DNA from: Phaeocystidibacter sp965659725
Lineage (GTDB): Bacteria > Bacteroidota > Bacteroidia > Flavobacteriales > Schleiferiaceae
NCBI GenBank assembly: GCA_965659725.1
Contig: CBFHXG010000032.1
Coordinates: 1-23,990, forward strand
DNA: 23,990 nt
Reading direction: 5' to 3'
The translations under genes were made by a program, and so were the position numbers. Each line of letters starts with the position of its first letter. Position 1 is the stretch's first letter. The notes beneath the pieces were generated by a model. The model worked only from the letters and a program-made list of their open reading frames with translations. It ran no database searches and was not told where the DNA came from. Below are positions 14,662-21,987 of the stretch, one piece after another.

Positions 14662-14713
14662 CTTGAGACCGGGGAGGGGTCGGGGGCCCCATCACGAAAA
14701 CCCCTCCCTCAAG
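14662..14713. other. GC-rich hairpin between repeat copies B and C
   Basis: GGGAGGGG (14672-14679) pairs with CCCCTCCC (14701-14708), extended by CTTGA at 14662-14666 with TCAAG at 14709-14713 across a short bulge. The 21-nt loop holds the palindrome GGGGCCCC (14683-14690). The reverse complement of 14672-14696 also resembles the GC block that opens copy B. There is no T-run directly after it, so it is not a standard terminator. Confidence 0.6.
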
Positions 14714-14835
14714 AAAACACTCCCCTCTCATTCGCCATTATAGAAGCTCATCTTCCCCGCGTTAAACCCCTTAATAAGAACATTAAGCTGCGTATGCGAC
14801 CCTTTATATTCAAGGTGTTGCGCGAGGGTCCTCCA

Positions 14836-14923
14836 AATAACCGCTTGTATCCGTTTATTCTCCGGCTAACGAGCAAACAATCACGAACTTGATCTCGGGG
14901 CAGCGGGAGCTGGCCCCGGGCAG
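14836..14923 (-). repeat. Two-hairpin repeat element, copy C
   Basis: Read on the minus strand, hairpin 1 is CGGGGCCAGC-TCCC-GCTGCCCCG (14918-14896, one bulged C). Hairpin 2 is TAGCCG (14868-14863), a 19-nt loop containing AATAAACGGATACAA, then CGGTTA (14843-14838), with one G-T wobble. It aligns end to end without gaps to copy A at 6883-6970. Confidence 0.75.
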
Positions 14924-15137
14924 CAAAGACACCACCCGCCCTCCAATTTTCAAATCCGAAAAGCCCCCATATCGCAATTCATGAATGCAGACGACCACCT
15001 AAAGCTTGATCACATTCCACGCCATCAACAGCAGCTGATTCAACATAAATTTTGAGGCATTCTTCTGTCAAGTGAAGGGAGCTAAGTTGAAAATTCGTAG
15101 ATTCAAGCCACGAAAAATTAACTTATCCTTTCTTGCT

Positions 15138-15428
15138 ATGGAAAATGCTACGAATCAAGGTACTCCTCCTAAGAATTATATGGTAGAGTCTATTTTGGTT
15201 ACTATTTTTTGCTGTCTACCATTCGGTATCGTAGGCATCATCAACGCAGCTAATGTAAATTCACGATTCACTTCAGGTGATGTTGAAGGCGCTCAGAAAG
15301 CTTCACAAGAAGCTCGTAAATGGATGCGTATTGGGTTCATCATTGGCCTAGTGGTTGCTGTACTTTATGGTATCATGATGGTATTAGGTGTAGGCCTTGG
15401 CATGAGCCAGGGAATGCAGGGTATGTAA
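15138..15428 (+). CDS. CD225/dispanin family membrane protein (first of two)
   Basis: A 96-residue protein of the CD225 (dispanin/IFITM-related) family. It has a hydrophilic N-terminus (MENATNQGTPPKN), an intramembrane segment with the family core ILVTIFCCLPFGIVGIINAA, a polar loop NSRFTSGDVEGAQKASQEARKW, then a transmembrane helix IGFIIGLVVAVLYGIMMVLG and a Gly/Met-rich end. Bacterial members have no established function. ATG at 15138 is chosen because the family N-terminus starts there; the frame is open upstream to 15072 but that extension is very basic and unlike the family. It lies 20 bp before the DUF2752 gene, with a second CD225 gene after that. Confidence 0.88.
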   Translation: MENATNQGTPPKNYMVESILVTIFCCLPFGIVGIINAANVNSRFTSGDVEGAQKASQEARKWMRIGFIIGLVVAVLYGIMMVLGVGLGMSQGMQGM

Positions 15429-15448
15429 TCCATACACTCGACCTCAAC

Positions 15449-15832
15449 ATGAAACACCGATGGTTGATTCCTTTGTATATACTAGGAGCCATCGGTGTTC
15501 TATTTTATACCTATAAACTCTATCAGGTAGACCCAGCTGCTGGTACAGAATCCTTTGTTCGATGTCCGGTTGAGTGGAGCACTGGACTTAAATGTCCGGG
15601 GTGTGGCTCTCAACGAGCCGTTCACCAACTGATGCACGGTAATGTGTCAAAAGCTTTCGAGTGGAACGCGATCCTGGTTGCCAGCATCCCCTATTTACTC
15701 CTCGCTCTTTATCCGTCCAAACCAAAATGGCTAAGCGCCATCTACAATAAAGCGAAACCTGTTTGGATCATCTTGGGAATAATAATCCTATTCACTGTGA
15801 TCCGAAACTTTAAGTTCTATCCCTTTTATTGA
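15449..15832 (+). CDS. DUF2752 family membrane protein
   Basis: A 127-residue DUF2752 protein. It has a transmembrane segment at the N-terminus (LIPLYILGAIGVLFYTYKLY), the family core CPGCGSQRAVHQLMHGNVSKAF with a CxxC pair and the conserved GxxRA/H arrangement, then two further hydrophobic helices (AILVASIPYLLLALY, PVWIILGIIILFTVI). Members are often found beside CD225 or TM2 proteins in Bacteroidota, and no function is known. The start at 15449 gives the normal length; the frame is open upstream but that part overlaps the CD225 gene in another frame. The TGA stop is two bases before the next ATG. Confidence 0.9.
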   Translation: MKHRWLIPLYILGAIGVLFYTYKLYQVDPAAGTESFVRCPVEWSTGLKCPGCGSQRAVHQLMHGNVSKAFEWNAILVASIPYLLLALYPSKPKWLSAIYNKAKPVWIILGIIILFTVIRNFKFYPFY

Positions 15833-15834
15833 TC

Positions 15835-16137
15835 ATGCAAGATCCTATCGACTTTAAGAAAGATCAGCGCGAATATCCAGAACTGAACACCAATTGGCTT
15901 CCATGGGCCATCGTTTCTACACTCTTCTGCTGTCAGATAACTGGTATCGTCAGTATAGTCTTCGCCGCAATGGCCAATTCGAATAAGGAGGTCAATCCAG
16001 AAAAGGCGGCAGAGCATAATCGCATGGCGCGACTATTCTTCTGGATCGGGACCATTTTGGGATTCGTGATCATAGCCGTTTATCTCGGCATTGTGATCTT
16101 TGCCATCAGCACGGAGGAGTTTACTCGGATCGATTGA
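15835..16137 (+). CDS. CD225/dispanin family membrane protein (second of two)
   Basis: A 100-residue paralogue of the gene at 15138. A polar N-terminus (MQDPIDFKKDQREYPELNTN) leads into the intramembrane segment WAIVSTLFCCQITGIVSIVF (note the shared FCC), AAMANSNKEVNPEKAAEHNR as the cytosolic loop, and the helix FFWIGTILGFVIIAVYLGIV. ATG at 15835 lies two bases after the DUF2752 stop, so the three genes are almost certainly co-expressed. It ends two bases from the 3' end of the converging radA gene, with no room for a separate terminator. Confidence 0.87.
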   Translation: MQDPIDFKKDQREYPELNTNWLPWAIVSTLFCCQITGIVSIVFAAMANSNKEVNPEKAAEHNRMARLFFWIGTILGFVIIAVYLGIVIFAISTEEFTRID

Positions 16138-16139
16138 TC

Positions 16140-17492
16140 CTACCCGAAGAGGTTCCTAACCAAGTCCTCAACCTTCGCCACTTTTGCAATGGAGATCATA
16201 TCATTCTTTTCGGTCTGGGCCGATTGGGATATGTAGACCTGCTCGAACCCTAGCTTAGCCGCTTCGTTGATTCGATGATCCACCCTGCTCGATGGCCGTA
16301 TCTCACCCGCCAAGCCAACTTCTCCGGCAAAGCAGATCTCTCTTGCTATAGGCAGATCTTGATCACTCGAGAGAATGGCTGCCACAACGGCTAGATCGAT
16401 AGCCGGATCATCAACCCTGACACCTCCGGTGACATTAAGGAATACATCCTTAGCTCCTAGTCGGAAGCCACAGCGTTTTTCCAAGACGGCCAGTAACATG
16501 TTGAGTCGTCGAGCATCAAACCCCGTAGATGATCTTTGCGGAGTTCCATAGACGGCAGTTGACACCAAGGCTTGGATCTCTACTAACATAGGTCGCGCTC
16601 CCTCTACCATTACAGCTATCGCGGTACCACTCAATTGCTCATTCCCACTGGAAAGCAGGACCTCGGACGGGTTAGGCACCTCACGCAAACCTTCTCCGCG
16701 CATCTCATAGATCCCCAATTCAGATGTTGATCCAAAGCGATTCTTTTGGCCACGCAAGAGTCGGTATATATGATGGCGATCTCCTTCAAACTGCAAGACA
16801 ACATCTACCATATGCTCAAGTACCTTAGGACCGGCCAATGAGCCTTCTTTGGTAATATGACCAATCAAGACGACCGGAATTCCCGTGGTCTTTGAGAATT
16901 GTAGGAACTCAGCAGCACATTCTCGTATTTGGGAAACACTACCTGGAGAGGCGTCTAAGGTTTCGGTGTGCAAAGTTTGAATAGAGTCTACCACAACCAA
17001 ACCTGGGTTCATATTCTCGGCGTGTTGGAAGATGTTCTGAGTGCGTGTTTCAGTCAGCACGAAACAATCTTCATTTTCGATACCAATACGCTCAGCACGC
17101 ATCCTCACTTGATGGTCTGATTCTTCTCCCGATACATAAAGTACGGATGATCTCGAGCGGAGGGCAACTTGCAACATCAACGTCGATTTACCAATACCTG
17201 GCTCGCCACCTAAGAGAATGAGTGAACCGGGCACTACTCCACCACCCAAGACCCTATTCAGTTCGGCATCATTCGTATCAAGCCTTTTGGTTTGATCATA
17301 TTCTATGCTTCGAATGGGGGTAGGATTCTTTCGCTCGGGATGAGCGGATCGAGTAACGGTGCGTTTATCGGGCTTGTTGAGTACTTCTTCAACAAGTGTG
17401 TTCCATTCATGACAACGGGAGCATTGCCCCATCCATTGGCTATGTTGTGCGCCGCAGTTCTGACAGAACCACGCCTTTTTTACTTTGGCCAT
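16140..17492 (-). CDS. radA: DNA repair protein RadA (branch migration ATPase)
   Basis: Hexameric DnaB-like ATPase that extends RecA-made recombination intermediates. It has an N-terminal C4 zinc finger (Cys10, Cys13, Cys24, Cys27 in CQNC and CSRC), Walker A GGEPGIGKST (95-104), Walker B VVVDSIQTL (167-175), the RadA-specific KNRFG motif (250-254), and a C-terminal Lon-like domain with FLNVTGGVRVDDPAIDLAV. At 450 residues the length is normal. It lies 15 bp downstream of the flippase-like gene and is the last gene of the pan operon. Confidence 0.97.
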   Translation of the reverse strand: MAKVKKAWFCQNCGAQHSQWMGQCSRCHEWNTLVEEVLNKPDKRTVTRSAHPERKNPTPIRSIEYDQTKRLDTNDAELNRVLGGGVVPGSLILLGGEPGIGKSTLMLQVALRSRSSVLYVSGEESDHQVRMRAERIGIENEDCFVLTETRTQNIFQHAENMNPGLVVVDSIQTLHTETLDASPGSVSQIRECAAEFLQFSKTTGIPVVLIGHITKEGSLAGPKVLEHMVDVVLQFEGDRHHIYRLLRGQKNRFGSTSELGIYEMRGEGLREVPNPSEVLLSSGNEQLSGTAIAVMVEGARPMLVEIQALVSTAVYGTPQRSSTGFDARRLNMLLAVLEKRCGFRLGAKDVFLNVTGGVRVDDPAIDLAVVAAILSSDQDLPIAREICFAGEVGLAGEIRPSSRVDHRINEAAKLGFEQVYISQSAQTEKNDMISIAKVAKVEDLVRNLFG

Positions 17493-17507
17493 GCCGATAT
17501 AAAGAGA

Positions 17508-18515
17508 TTATTCTGTTACCTGTGCCGACTTCTTCTTACGGCGACGCTCAAGGTACAAAACGAACATGGCGATTGCACCAGTTCCAATGAGCATTAGTGT
17601 CTGTGCACTGTGAACAAGAGTGGCAAAACCCAAACCCAGCTCTTCTGAAAAGCCAAGTACAATCATTGCCATCTTAACGAGGTAGTGGTACGAACCCGTC
17701 CCGCCGGGGACAGGAATAACTATACCCAAACTCGCAGCGATCATGATGAAGAATCCATCAGAGATCGTAAGCGTCGACGTTTCCTCCAAAGCGAAGAAAC
17801 AGATGTACACCATAAAGAAATAATTCGCCCATATGAAGAGGCTATGCAACCAGAAGGCACCTTGCTTCTTCATTTTGGTGATAGATCTAAATCCTTCTTT
17901 CAAGCCTGATACAAACTCTCGGACCTTAGCAAACAGAGGTAGTTGTTGAATGCGTTCACGGAAGATGAAATAGACCATTACAGATCCAACAGCCAAGACA
18001 CCAGCTATGATCAGAGGCCAGCTCACACCGCTTTCACTTGAACTTCCTGCTGAAGTGGCGTCGAAAAGCGCAACGATGTATTCAAAGTTCAGAACAAGGG
18101 CGGTGAGGAAGATGATGATCAAAAAGACGAAATCAATGGTACGCTCCAGCAGAACTGTCCCAAACAGCTTGTTTACAGGAATGTCTTCCACCTGATTCAA
18201 GGAGGTACAACGTGCCAACTCACCCGCCCTTGGGATGGCCAAGTTCACGAAATAGAGCGTGGAGACGGCATGGATACTATTCCATGTCTTCGGCTTGTAA
18301 CCCATAGGCTCAAGCAACAACTTCCAGCGAATACCTCTCGAGATGATCGCTGCATAACCCATGGCCATAGATGCGATGATGTACTCATATTTGGCAGTTA
18401 CCATCACCTGCCAAAGCTTGTCGAACTCAATACCACCAAAGGCTAGGTATAGAAGCAACACAGCAAGGCCGATGAAGACCGTATACTTGAGGATATTTTT
18501 ATAGACTGGATTCAA
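17508..18515 (-). CDS. Flippase-like membrane protein (lysylphosphatidylglycerol synthase TM domain family)
   Basis: A 335-residue polytopic membrane protein of the LPG_synthase_TM / UPF0104 family, related to the N-terminal flippase part of MprF and to AglD. About seven to eight hydrophobic helices are visible. Conserved features are SRGIRWKLLLEPMGYKP, the STLYFVNLAIPRAGELARC stretch (family pattern N.A.P.R.GE..R), FGTVLLERTIDF and GIVIPVPGGTGSYHYL. It lacks the C-terminal MprF synthase domain, so a lipid or glycolipid translocation role is only inferred. It starts five bases after panD and ends 15 bases before radA. Confidence 0.88.
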   Translation of the reverse strand: MNPVYKNILKYTVFIGLAVLLLYLAFGGIEFDKLWQVMVTAKYEYIIASMAMGYAAIISRGIRWKLLLEPMGYKPKTWNSIHAVSTLYFVNLAIPRAGELARCTSLNQVEDIPVNKLFGTVLLERTIDFVFLIIIFLTALVLNFEYIVALFDATSAGSSSESGVSWPLIIAGVLAVGSVMVYFIFRERIQQLPLFAKVREFVSGLKEGFRSITKMKKQGAFWLHSLFIWANYFFMVYICFFALEETSTLTISDGFFIMIAASLGIVIPVPGGTGSYHYLVKMAMIVLGFSEELGLGFATLVHSAQTLMLIGTGAIAMFVLYLERRRKKKSAQVTE

Positions 18516-18520
18516 GGGGC

Positions 18521-18871
18521 TTAGGAGAGCGAATTATTTTCCTCGTTCGGGAAGATTATTGATGGCTTAAAGGTAGCCGCTTCTTCTGGAGTAAGCATAG
18601 CATAGGAGATAATAATGATGATATCTCCAGCCTGTACACGGCGTGCAGCAGGACCATTCAAGGTGATCTCACCAGACCCACTCTTTCCTTTGATGACGTA
18701 TGTATCTAAACGCTCACCATTATTCACATTCACGATGGAAACCTTCTCACCTTCAATGATATTGGAGGCTTTCATGAGGTTTTCATCAACGGTGATACTT
18801 CCGACATAATTCAAGTCGGCTCCCGTCACCTTTACACGGTGTATCTTGCTTTTGACTACTTCAATAAACAT
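18521..18871 (-). CDS. panD: Aspartate 1-decarboxylase, pyruvoyl-dependent
   Basis: Makes beta-alanine from aspartate for pantothenate and coenzyme A. The proenzyme cleaves itself between Gly24 and Ser25 (YVGSITVDE), and Ser25 becomes the pyruvoyl group. Other family features are KSKIHRVKVTGADLNY at the N-terminus, NGERLDTYVIKG and NGPAARRVQAGDIIIIISYA with the active-site Asn/Ala/Arg region. At 116 residues the length is normal. It lies 15 bp downstream of panC, whose ligase uses its product. Confidence 0.97.
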   Translation of the reverse strand: MFIEVVKSKIHRVKVTGADLNYVGSITVDENLMKASNIIEGEKVSIVNVNNGERLDTYVIKGKSGSGEITLNGPAARRVQAGDIIIIISYAMLTPEEAATFKPSIIFPNEENNSLS

Positions 18872-18886
18872 GGACGCAAAAGTAGT

Positions 18887-19720
18887 TTAAATCAAAGAGA
18901 TATTATCGATGAGTCTAACCGGACCAGAGCATGCTGCAACAAAGATGCGAGGGACATCGGAGTCATCCCAACTCTCAAGGAATTCCATGGTATTTTCATC
19001 GGCTATCTCTAAGTACTCCAAGTCAAAACCCGCATCGGAGATCTTAGTTCTCGCTTCTTTCAAAAGATCTTGTGGCGACCGTTCACCTTTGTGACCCTTT
19101 ACCCACGTCATAGTTTGATGCATCACCGCAGCACGATCCTTTTCTTCCTCAGATAATCTGCGGTTGCGGGAAGACATCGCCAGGCCGTTTGGCTCTCGAA
19201 CGGTCTTGTGAACTACCACATCAACGGCATGACCTCGCTGTTCAACCATACTGCGAACCACGGCAACCTGCTGGTAATCTTTCTCACCAAAAACGGCAAG
19301 GTCAGGTTTGATGAATTGGAATAGTCGGTCTACCACCGTTGCCACTCCTTGAAAATGACCAGGACGGAATTCTCCTTCCATTACCTCATCCATGATACCC
19401 AGGTCGTAGTCTTCCGACCGAGCTCCAGAAGGATAGATCTCTTCCACAGAAGGGAACCAAACCGCGTCGCATCCGGCAGATTCTAACATTCGCGCATCGC
19501 CCTCCTCATCTCTCGGATAATTTTGAAGATCTTCGGAATTATTGAACTGCGTAGGATTGACGAAAACGCTGACTATAACGAAGTCTGAGATGGACTTCGC
19601 CTTTCGGACCAACTCGAGATGACCCTCGTGCAATGCCCCCATGGTTGGGACAAATGAGCACTTCCCTTTTTGCTCTGATCTGTATTTCTGAAGCGCTTCC
19701 GCTCCTCGTAAAACTTGCAT
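18887..19720 (-). CDS. panC: Pantoate--beta-alanine ligase (pantothenate synthetase)
   Basis: Joins pantoate and beta-alanine with ATP to make pantothenate. Class I nucleotidyltransferase-fold motifs are VPTMGALHEGHLELVRKA (24-41), VFVNPTQFN, FRPGHFQGVATVVDRLF, FGEKDYQQVAVV and the KMSKS-like MSSRNRRLS. The start is set at ATG 19720 (277 residues). The frame extends to an ATG at 19744, but that codon falls inside the -7 box TAGCTTTG at 19749-19742, so it would not be in the mRNA. The shorter N-terminus also matches the family spacing to the PTMGALHEGH motif. First gene of panC-panD-flippase-like-radA. Confidence 0.95.
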   Translation of the reverse strand: MQVLRGAEALQKYRSEQKGKCSFVPTMGALHEGHLELVRKAKSISDFVIVSVFVNPTQFNNSEDLQNYPRDEEGDARMLESAGCDAVWFPSVEEIYPSGARSEDYDLGIMDEVMEGEFRPGHFQGVATVVDRLFQFIKPDLAVFGEKDYQQVAVVRSMVEQRGHAVDVVVHKTVREPNGLAMSSRNRRLSEEEKDRAAVMHQTMTWVKGHKGERSPQDLLKEARTKISDAGFDLEYLEIADENTMEFLESWDDSDVPRIFVAACSGPVRLIDNISLI

Positions 19721-19741
19721 AAACCGACTGCTAGACTGCTG

Positions 19742-19749
19742 CAAAGCTA
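19742..19749 (-). promoter_or_regulatory. panC operon promoter -7 box
   Basis: A perfect TAnnTTTG box (TAGCTTTG) on the minus strand, 21 bases before the ATG at 19720. At 21 bp further upstream the minus strand reads ATG (19773-19771), one mismatch from TTG, so the -33 element is weak. It sits back to back with the plus-strand promoter at 19759-19789. Confidence 0.6.
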
Positions 19750-19758
19750 AGGTTTAGC

Positions 19759-19789
19759 TTGATAGATGAGCATAAAAATCGTACCTTTG
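19759..19789 (+). promoter_or_regulatory. Promoter of the GT5-like - DUF4270 - glmS run
   Basis: TTG at 19759-19761, then 20 bp, then a perfect -7 box TACCTTTG at 19782-19789. The leader to ATG 19826 would be about 30 bases. It overlaps the -33 zone of the divergent panC promoter, so the two polymerases would compete for the same DNA. Confidence 0.75.
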
Positions 19790-19825
19790 CACGCTACTAC
19801 TTTTTCGTGAAAAGGCTATTTGAAG

Positions 19826-20638
19826 ATGGAATCTAAGCGTATACTCTACATTTCTCAGGAAATTCGTCCGTACCTACCGGAAAGTCCGATCTCTAAACCG
19901 AGTTTGGAGCTTCCAAAGAAAATGAATGAAGCCGGTCACGAAGTTCGGGTTTTCATGCCGCGCTTTGGCGTGATCAATGAACGTCGTCATCAGTTACACG
20001 AAGTGATCCGCCTAAGCGGTATGAACATCGTGATCAATGACATGGATCAGCCCTTGATCATCAAGGTAGCGTCCGTACCTCAAGCACGCATGCAGGTATA
20101 TTTCATCGATAATGAAGAATACTTCAAACGCAAGTCAACACTACTCAACGACAAGAAAGAGCTTCATGCTGATAATGATGAGCGCTCCTTGTTTTTCGCG
20201 AAGAGTGTTATCGAAACCGTAAGAAAGCTTGGATGGAAGCCTGATATCATTCATATCCATGGATGGATGTGTGCTGCTGTCCCTCTTTATTTGAAGAAAT
20301 TCAATGCTGACGACCCACACTTTTCAGATGCCAAGGTCGTTTACTCACTGTACAATCAAACCTTCGACGGGCCTCTAGGGCCAAACTTCGCTGCTGGCTT
20401 GAAATTCGACGGAGTTGAGGATCCTGGATTCTTCAACGAACCAACCTTCGAAAACCTCCACAAAGGCGCCATGGAGTTCAGCGATGCCGTTGTTAAAGGT
20501 CATGAAGATGTACCAGAATCGTTAATGGCTTTTGCGGAAGAAAAAGGTCTTCCGATATTCGAAGCCACAGGCGAAGTGGATAAAGCAGAATTGAAGTCGT
20601 GGTACGAGAATGAAGTTCTCGATAACGTGACCGCCTAA
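19826..20638 (+). CDS. Stand-alone starch/glycogen synthase N-terminal domain-like protein (GT5-like)
   Basis: A 270-residue protein resembling only the N-terminal half of glycogen synthase (glycosyltransferase family 5). Family features are ILYISQEIRPYLPESP, ELPKKMNEAGHEVRVFMPRFG, QVYFIDNEEYFKRK, ERSLFFAKSVIETVRKLGWK, PDIIHIHGWMCAAVPLYLK and VVYSLYNQTF. The ADP-glucose-binding KxGGL motif after the first strand is replaced by SKPSL, and the C-terminal GT-B domain that carries the nucleotide site is missing. It is probably not a glycogen synthase despite usual annotation. The protein recurs in Bacteroidota in this position, between pan genes and DUF4270. ATG at 19826 is preferred to a TTG two codons upstream. 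Function unknown. Confidence 0.82.
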   Translation: MESKRILYISQEIRPYLPESPISKPSLELPKKMNEAGHEVRVFMPRFGVINERRHQLHEVIRLSGMNIVINDMDQPLIIKVASVPQARMQVYFIDNEEYFKRKSTLLNDKKELHADNDERSLFFAKSVIETVRKLGWKPDIIHIHGWMCAAVPLYLKKFNADDPHFSDAKVVYSLYNQTFDGPLGPNFAAGLKFDGVEDPGFFNEPTFENLHKGAMEFSDAVVKGHEDVPESLMAFAEEKGLPIFEATGEVDKAELKSWYENEVLDNVTA

Positions 20639-20650
20639 TAAGGCACTTGA

Positions 20651-21970
20651 ATGAAAAGAAAGAACATTTTTACTTTTACCACTAAGGCCATTGTTTCAAT
20701 GGCTTTAGTGGTTTTTACAGCTTGCGACAGAGACGATGCCGACCTTGGTTTGCCCTATGTAGATGGCGACCAGCTCTCTTTCGGCCAGTTGGAGCAAGTC
20801 CCGATCCGAACCTACACTGTTCCCTTCGACTCAGTTCGATCCAATAACCCTACCTCAGGTATAGGTCTGGTTGGTGGATACACCGATCCTGTTTTCGGAC
20901 GAACAGAGGCCAGGGTAGCTTCTCACCTCATCCCAAGCGGTGTTCCTTCATTCGGGACCAACCCCGTTTGCGATAGTGCATTCTTGTTTATTCCCTATAC
21001 ACTGACAGAATCAGCTTGGTACGGCGACACGCTTGCTCCGTTCGATATTCAGGTTCATACATTGCGTGATTTCCTTTCCCGCGACAGTAATTATTACAGT
21101 AATCACGTGTTTGCGCTTGATCAGATCATTGCCGATGCTCAGGTGGAATTGCTGCCTCGCACTAAGATCGACTTCGAGCACGTAACTACTCCAAGAGCAA
21201 TCATCAAGATCCCTATCGATCCAACATTTATCAATGATGTGATCTTTCCATTGGAGTCTACGAACGCTTTTGAAACGACCGAGAATTTCATCAATCAGTT
21301 CTACGGTATTCAATTGAGCGGCGAATCAACTAATGAAGCCATCGCAGGTTTGTTGATGCCATCAAGCGACACTAAGCTGAAGATGTACTTTAGAAACGAT
21401 GAAGGAGATACAGCTGATTATGACCTAAAGATGGGAACGGCCGGTGCTTTTGTGAACACCTTCGAGCACGATTATTCCATGTCGCCTTTCGATCTCAATA
21501 ACCAGAACACCGCAGATGGCGAGATGATCACCTACAGTCAAGCAATGGGTGGTGTGGTTACCGCTATCGAGATCCCTGATCTATCCGACTATCAAGACTC
21601 AGCCTGGCTCCTCAACAGAGCAGAACTCTTATTGCCAGTGAGAGAGGGAAGTGTCCTCAATTATCGCCTCCCTCAACGTATGCAGCTCGTTCAAGACGAC
21701 GCCGATGGTAGACGTGTGATATTCGACTACCTTGTGGAGGGAACGGTTGCCGTAGGTGGTGGGCTTACCACTGGGGACCTGAGAGATCACAAATACAGAT
21801 TCGTATTAACAAGACAAATGCAGCGATACCTCTCGCAGCAGGATACATTGAGTAGACTATTGATCGTTCCGGATCTGAGCTCCTCGGATCAAGCACGTGC
21901 TGTTTTGAACGGAAATCTAAGTACCTTCAAACCAGGAGAGTTGAAGCTATACTACACACGAACTCAATAA
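20651..21970 (+). CDS. DUF4270 family lipoprotein
   Basis: A 439-residue outer-membrane or periplasmic lipoprotein of the DUF4270 family, specific to Bacteroidota. The lipoprotein signal is MKRKNIFTFTTKAIVSMALV followed by VFTAC (Cys25). The family start is seen in DADLGLPYVDGDQLSFG, then VRSNNPTSGIGLVGGYTDPVFGRTEA (quoted ends VRSNNP and FGRTEA), where the returning 'tDp.fG...a' pattern is typical. The C-terminus ends in GELKLYYTRTQ. The length is normal. No function is known. It is 12 bp after the GT5-like gene and 17 bp before glmS. Confidence 0.9.
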   Translation: MKRKNIFTFTTKAIVSMALVVFTACDRDDADLGLPYVDGDQLSFGQLEQVPIRTYTVPFDSVRSNNPTSGIGLVGGYTDPVFGRTEARVASHLIPSGVPSFGTNPVCDSAFLFIPYTLTESAWYGDTLAPFDIQVHTLRDFLSRDSNYYSNHVFALDQIIADAQVELLPRTKIDFEHVTTPRAIIKIPIDPTFINDVIFPLESTNAFETTENFINQFYGIQLSGESTNEAIAGLLMPSSDTKLKMYFRNDEGDTADYDLKMGTAGAFVNTFEHDYSMSPFDLNNQNTADGEMITYSQAMGGVVTAIEIPDLSDYQDSAWLLNRAELLLPVREGSVLNYRLPQRMQLVQDDADGRRVIFDYLVEGTVAVGGGLTTGDLRDHKYRFVLTRQMQRYLSQQDTLSRLLIVPDLSSSDQARAVLNGNLSTFKPGELKLYYTRTQ

Positions 21971-21987
21971 CAACCAATACCTAGCTT

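Larger units (their letters stand above)
14305..15137. other. 833-bp gene-free region rich in hairpins and repeats
   Basis: Two open frames cross it (14423-14653 and 14656-14892, plus), but their translations follow the hairpins, are Pro/Arg-rich and show no family, so I do not call them genes. It holds a CCTAATC/GATTAGG inverted repeat (14355-14384), two tandem copies of ACGTGCTTTAT (14441-14462), two-hairpin element copies B and C in opposite orientation, and a large GC-rich hairpin between them. It could be the remnant of an inserted element, or a site where elements collect. Confidence 0.65.

Noticed and set aside
14662..14713. Rho-independent terminator
   Set aside because: The stem is strong but no T-run follows on either strand.
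14656..14892. Plus-strand frame of 78 codons, Pro/Arg-rich
   Set aside because: It crosses the GC hairpin and the reverse of repeat copy C; composition follows the structure, with no family match that I can see.
14836..14923. Integron attC site
   Set aside because: The GTTAGCCG part looks like a recombination core, but the paired GTTRRRY/RYYYAAC ends and an integrase are absent.
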